DNA of 64,000 nucleotides, from positions 47,023 to 111,022 of the forward strand of contig CADCDO010000006.1 in the NCBI GenBank assembly GCA_902800345.1, read 5' to 3'. Position 1 is the first letter of the stretch; the number at the start of each line of letters is the position of its first letter. This document shows positions 61,353 to 64,000 of the stretch, piece by piece. The notes beneath the pieces were generated by a model. That model was not told the DNA's origin and did not search any database. It worked only from the letters and a program-made list of their open reading frames with translations. The stretch comes from Fibrobacter succinogenes. GTDB taxonomy: Bacteria > Fibrobacterota > Fibrobacteria > Fibrobacterales > Fibrobacteraceae. The position numbers were made by a program, and so were the translations under genes.

Positions 61353-61753
61353 GTTTTATACGCAAACGTTCGAGAAGCGGTAACGGCATAGACGTTTCGC
61401 CGATGCTCGACATGGTATTCATCCTTTTGATTTTCTTCATCGTGACTTCGACGTTCACGCGCGAAACGGGCGTGGATGTGACGAAGCCGAAAGCGAGTAC
61501 CGCGAAGGAACTCGCGAAGGAAAGTATCTTGATTGGAGTCACCCGTCAAGGGACCATCCACATCAACGAGACGCAGGTGAACCTCTCGACTTTGCAGACC
61601 GTGCTCCGCCAGATGATGGCCGAAGCGCCGGACCGCCCGGTGATTATCGTGAGCGACCGTGACGCTCCCAACGGAGTCGTCGTCGACATCCTCGATGAAT
61701 GCAACTTGGCGAAGGTGAGAAAAGTCTCCATCTCCGCGAATAAGGAGGAGTGA
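61349..61753 (+). CDS. exbD: ExbD-type biopolymer transport protein
   Basis: 134 residues. The N-terminal cytoplasmic segment GIDVSPMLDMVFILLIFF includes the essential membrane Asp, followed by one membrane helix and a periplasmic domain with GVTRQGTIHINETQVNL and a PVIIVSDRDAPNGVVVDIL core, typical of ExbD/TolR. It works with ExbB and TonB. The stop TGA overlaps an ATG (61753) that was probably the original start of tonB and still has an AAGGAGG site; the repeat at 61757 now separates them. Confidence 0.9.
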   Translation: MSFIRKRSRSGNGIDVSPMLDMVFILLIFFIVTSTFTRETGVDVTKPKASTAKELAKESILIGVTRQGTIHINETQVNLSTLQTVLRQMMAEAPDRPVIIVSDRDAPNGVVVDILDECNLAKVRKVSISANKEE

Positions 61754-61756
61754 TGG

Positions 61757-62004
61757 TTAGACGAAAGAACGGAGCTTCGCTCCTACAGACGAAAGACGAG
61801 AGGAATGGGGAATGCCTTCCCCTCGCTCGTACTTTGTTACTCGCTACCCCTTCTAGCAGGGGCTCAATCGCCGCCCCCGCAACGCCCCGCTTTATGCAAA
61901 TGCAATTTTTTTTCTTGAAAAAATCATCTCTCGTCTCTCGTCTCTCGTCTCTCGTCTTTTCTGGCTCTCCATCTATCGTCTATCGTCTATCGTCTCTCGT
62001 CTAA
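61757..62004. mobile_element. Palindromic heptad element between exbD and tonB
   Basis: Left end TTAGACGAAAGAAC with hairpin GGAGCTTCGCTCC and AGACGAA/AGACGAG heptads; right end four TCTCGTC units (61929-61956), then TATCGTC and TCTCGTC units, ending TCTAA at 62004. Identical ends to the rsgA insert but with a longer unrelated middle. An 83-codon frame from ATG 61753 runs through the whole element and stops at its last TAA; I regard it as translated repeat, not a gene. Confidence 0.7.
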
Positions 62005-62008
62005 ATCC

Positions 62009-62650
62009 ATGCTTGATTTTTGTGCTAAATATTTTCGATTTCCGGTGGCGTTCGTGCTCTCGTTTGTCGTGGGTGCGGTGTTCTTCCTTGCGATTCCGGT
62101 CATCAATGTGCTGTTCTTTGATAAGGGCGCCAAGTCCGAAAAGGTCCTCGAAGAAGTGACCGAAGTGGAAGTTCTCGTGAGCGAGAAAAAGCCCGAAGTG
62201 AAGCAGAAGATTATCCGCACGGTGGCGACTCCGAACACGTTCAAGGTCTCGGCGCACATGGGCGTGTCCCGCAGCCAGAATTTCCAGATGGACTTGTCGC
62301 TTGCGCGTGGTGCCGCTGGCGATGGCGTCGCCGTGGATGCCGGCAATATGGAAAACGTGATTTACGAGGCGGGCGAAGTGGATGAACAGGCGCAAGTGTT
62401 GCGTGAAATCCAGCCGAAGTTCCCGGACCGCGCAAGGAAAATGGGCGTATCGGGCTACGTGAAAGTGTTTATTGTGATTGATGTGAACGGCGATGTTTCG
62501 CAGGCTCAGGTGCTGACGCAGGATCCGGCGGGCTATGGCTTTGATGTCGAAGCACTCAAGGCTATTCGCCAGTGGAAGTTCTCACCGGCGCAGTTACGCG
62601 GCTTCCCAGTAGCACAGAAAGCTACAAAGGAGTTCCGGTTTGTCAAATAG
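62009..62650 (+). CDS. tonB: TonB-type energy transducer
   Basis: 213 residues. A membrane helix (about 11-33) is followed by a short periplasmic spacer without the usual Pro-rich region and a TonB C-terminal domain (about 130-213: QPKFPDRARKMGVSGYVKVF, VIDVNGDVSQAQVL, AIRQWKFSPAQ). It couples the ExbB/ExbD motor to outer-membrane receptors. ATG 62009 has no ribosome site; TCTCGTC heptads lie 5 nt upstream, so translation probably depends on coupling through the repeat-encoded frame from 61753. A strong AAGGAG within its last codons serves the next gene. Confidence 0.87.
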   Translation: MLDFCAKYFRFPVAFVLSFVVGAVFFLAIPVINVLFFDKGAKSEKVLEEVTEVEVLVSEKKPEVKQKIIRTVATPNTFKVSAHMGVSRSQNFQMDLSLARGAAGDGVAVDAGNMENVIYEAGEVDEQAQVLREIQPKFPDRARKMGVSGYVKVFIVIDVNGDVSQAQVLTQDPAGYGFDVEALKAIRQWKFSPAQLRGFPVAQKATKEFRFVK

Positions 62651-63833
62651 GTTGTCAGGTATGAGGTATGAGCTCGCCTTGCGTGCGCAAGGCTTTGGGC
62701 GTCGCTTGATGGAAATGCTTGGCTATAAAGCTGGAGCTGTTTTTGCCCATACCCCAAAGCGAAGCGTGCTTACGGCTACAATTACAAAAATCTTTTCGTT
62801 ATGTCGTCATTCTGAGCGTAGCGAAGAATCCAGTGCATTTTCTATTAAGAAACACTTCCTACTTCCTACTTCCTACTTCCTACTGTTTTTACTCTTGCCG
62901 TTAAACTGCTTTGCTGCTGATGATTTCTTCTTCAAGGCGAACGAGCTTTACGATCAGGGGCGTTACAAGGAATCGGTGAAGTATTACCGTGCTGCGATTG
63001 ACGATGGCCGTTACGAGCCGTTTGCGTGGTTCAACTTGGGCAATGCCCTTGTGCAGCTCGGCAAAAAAGAAGTCGCGATGGTTGCGTACAAGCGCACCGT
63101 TGAACTCCTCCCGGACTTTGTGAAGGCTTGGATGCTTCTCGGCGATTTGTACTACCTCGCCGAATCTCCGAGCGATGCGATTGTCGCCTACAACCGTGCG
63201 ATTGAACTCGGGACGGAAACGGACCACATCCATTTTGCCCTTGCGGAATGTTATATGAAAGGCAGCGACTGGACGCTTGCCCAAAAGCATTTTGAACGTG
63301 CGCTGGCGCTAAACCCGGACCGCATGGATGCTTGGTACGGCCTTGCCGAAGTCTATGAAAAGCTTGGCGATTACGAATATGCAGTGAAGACACTCAAGAA
63401 TGCGCTCCAGATGACAGCGACTGCTGGCGCCGACGTGCATTACACGCTTTCGTATTACTACCGCAGCATGGATTCTACGCGGCTTGCGCTCAATGAAATG
63501 GAAAACGGCATCATGATGGATCCCGACAATGTTTCGGCTCGCCGCTATCTCGCACAGATGTACGTCAAGAATGAATCCCCGTGGATGGCGATTTTCACGC
63601 TCGAAGAAGGCCTCCGCCACAAGAAAGGGATTGCTGACTTGAATCTCGACTTGGGACAAATTTACTTTACGCAAAAACGCTACGACGAAGCGTTTGAATG
63701 TTACATGAAGGCTTGGCGTGCAGGCAATTCCCAGGGCCGCATTGGTGCCGAAAACGTCGGTCACATCTTCTCAAACGCAGGCGATACCGAAAAAGCCGAA
63801 ACACTCTACGCCCGCATCCGCGACAAGAAGTAA
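62640..63833 (+). CDS. TPR protein of the TonB operon with repeat-encoded signal peptide
   Basis: 397 residues if started at TTG 62640, which is 8 nt after AAGGAG inside tonB and overlaps its end by 11 nt; ATG 62661 is an alternative. Residues 1 to about 85 come from three repeat families: a hairpin-mosaic block, a TCATTCTGAG element and four CTTCCTA heptads, which encode HFLLPTSYFLL, part of the hydrophobic core of the signal peptide ending at NCFA|AD. From about 97 there are seven to eight TPR units (DQGRYKESVKYYRAAIDDGR and so on). TPR proteins close TonB2-type operons and help anchor the complex. The original short N-terminus seems to have been displaced. Confidence 0.8.
   Translation: MSNRLSGMRYELALRAQGFGRRLMEMLGYKAGAVFAHTPKRSVLTATITKIFSLCRHSERSEESSAFSIKKHFLLPTSYFLLFLLLPLNCFAADDFFFKANELYDQGRYKESVKYYRAAIDDGRYEPFAWFNLGNALVQLGKKEVAMVAYKRTVELLPDFVKAWMLLGDLYYLAESPSDAIVAYNRAIELGTETDHIHFALAECYMKGSDWTLAQKHFERALALNPDRMDAWYGLAEVYEKLGDYEYAVKTLKNALQMTATAGADVHYTLSYYYRSMDSTRLALNEMENGIMMDPDNVSARRYLAQMYVKNESPWMAIFTLEEGLRHKKGIADLNLDLGQIYFTQKRYDEAFECYMKAWRAGNSQGRIGAENVGHIFSNAGDTEKAETLYARIRDKK
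62655..62882. repeat. Three stacked repeat families within the TPR coding region
   Basis: A hairpin-mosaic block (about 62650-62785) with GCCTTGCG-TG-CGCAAGGC is followed by a TCATTCTGAG...GAAGAATCCAGTG element (62805-62834) and CTTCCTA x4 (62855-62882). All stay open in the frame of the TPR protein. Confidence 0.7.
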
Positions 63834-63884
63834 CTCCAACATTGTCTTCCCGGCCTTGTGCTGGAATCTCCATTCCCATTAACG

Positions 63885-63960
63885 TCATCCTGAAGCCAAA
63901 TGCTGAAGGATCCATGCTGCCAGAAGTGTCATCCTGAGCGTAGTCGAAGGAGCCAGTGGC
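63885..63960. repeat. Two TCATCCTGA-family elements at the window end
   Basis: TCATCCTGAAGCC...GAAGGATCCATG (63886-63916) and TCATCCTGAGCG...GAAGGAGCCAGTG (63929-63958), head to tail after the TPR gene. No gene is seen after 63833. Confidence 0.65.
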
Positions 63961-64000
63961 ATTTCTACTACAGACTCGTTATACGAAAAATTTCGCATTT

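Noticed and set aside
61753..62004. Separate 83-codon protein gene between exbD and tonB
   Set aside because: It has a good ribosome site but its whole length is the palindromic heptad element, and composition is that of translated repeat (SSLVSRLSSLV). It is better seen as an insertion that captured the former tonB start.

Overview
The window looks like chromosome from Fibrobacter, F. succinogenes or a close relative. It carries several FISUMP-domain lipoproteins, many lipoproteins with poly-serine linkers after the lipobox, a TIGR02147-type regulator paired with a lipoprotein, GH9 and GH10 plant-wall hydrolases with a CE4 esterase, a TonB/ExbB/ExbD energising operon, and a purF leader resembling the RNA class known from Fibrobacter. 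This identification is inferred from gene content, not from a database search.

Layout. 1-5 kb: end of a FISUMP gene, an outer-membrane protein and TPR lipoprotein pair on the minus strand, then a YkgJ-like and SprT-like pair. 5.4-13.4 kb: a divergent DnaA homologue, an SDR epimerase, a Ser-rich lipoprotein, an NAD synthetase with an eroded glutaminase domain, a deoxyinosine glycosylase and prfC. 13.4-17 kb: repeat-rich, with two small envelope genes, a frameshifted FISUMP gene and an SmpA-like lipoprotein between two copies of a 240-bp repeat. 17-24.8 kb: lysS, a four-helix-bundle gene, lolC/E-type permease, lolD, clpC and a broken adk. 25-35 kb: TIGR02147 regulator, four lipoproteins, leuB, a divergent xylanase/esterase pair. 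34-39.4 kb: a lipoprotein with repeated Tyr-Gly motifs next to a radical SAM/SPASM enzyme, then xerD and a triple-FISUMP lipoprotein. 39.5-53.3 kb: two tRNA-Lys genes, a sugar nucleotidyltransferase, a DUF748 protein, a GH9 enzyme, DUF218, rimI, tsaB, ddl, an epimerase, purF and a UbiA prenyltransferase. 53.9-64 kb: rsgA, nadD, an rluA-type gene and the TonB2-like operon (DUF3450, ExbB-like, ExbB, ExbD, TonB, TPR).

The most unusual feature is repeat DNA. Most longer intergenic gaps hold arrays of seven-base words (AGTGGTT, TCTCGTC/AGACGAA, CTACTGC/CTTCCTA, CTAAGTT/CTAAGCT and complements). These often sit as inverted arms around a small hairpin, like the heptanucleotide STRR repeats of cyanobacteria. 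The TCTCGTC/AGACGAA word has no stop codon in any frame. It occurs inside coding sequence (rsgA and the N-terminus of the ExbB-like gene) and directly abuts the start codons of lolC/E, the radical SAM gene and, within 5 nt, tonB. In the TPR gene of the TonB operon another heptad encodes the signal-peptide core. Because seven is not a multiple of three, these coding arrays could act as phase-variation switches; this is inference.

Other dispersed families are a hairpin mosaic (GCTATGAG / CTCATACC context), the TCATCCTGAG...GAAGGATCCAG element, and AT-rich hairpins with exchangeable arms (TGCTACCAAAA, TTTTACGTACT, TTTACGTGAAAA). Two genes look broken (FISUMP at 15.2 kb, adk at 24.2 kb) and should be checked against reads before being called real pseudogenes. 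All functional calls rest on motif recognition in the translated sequence.
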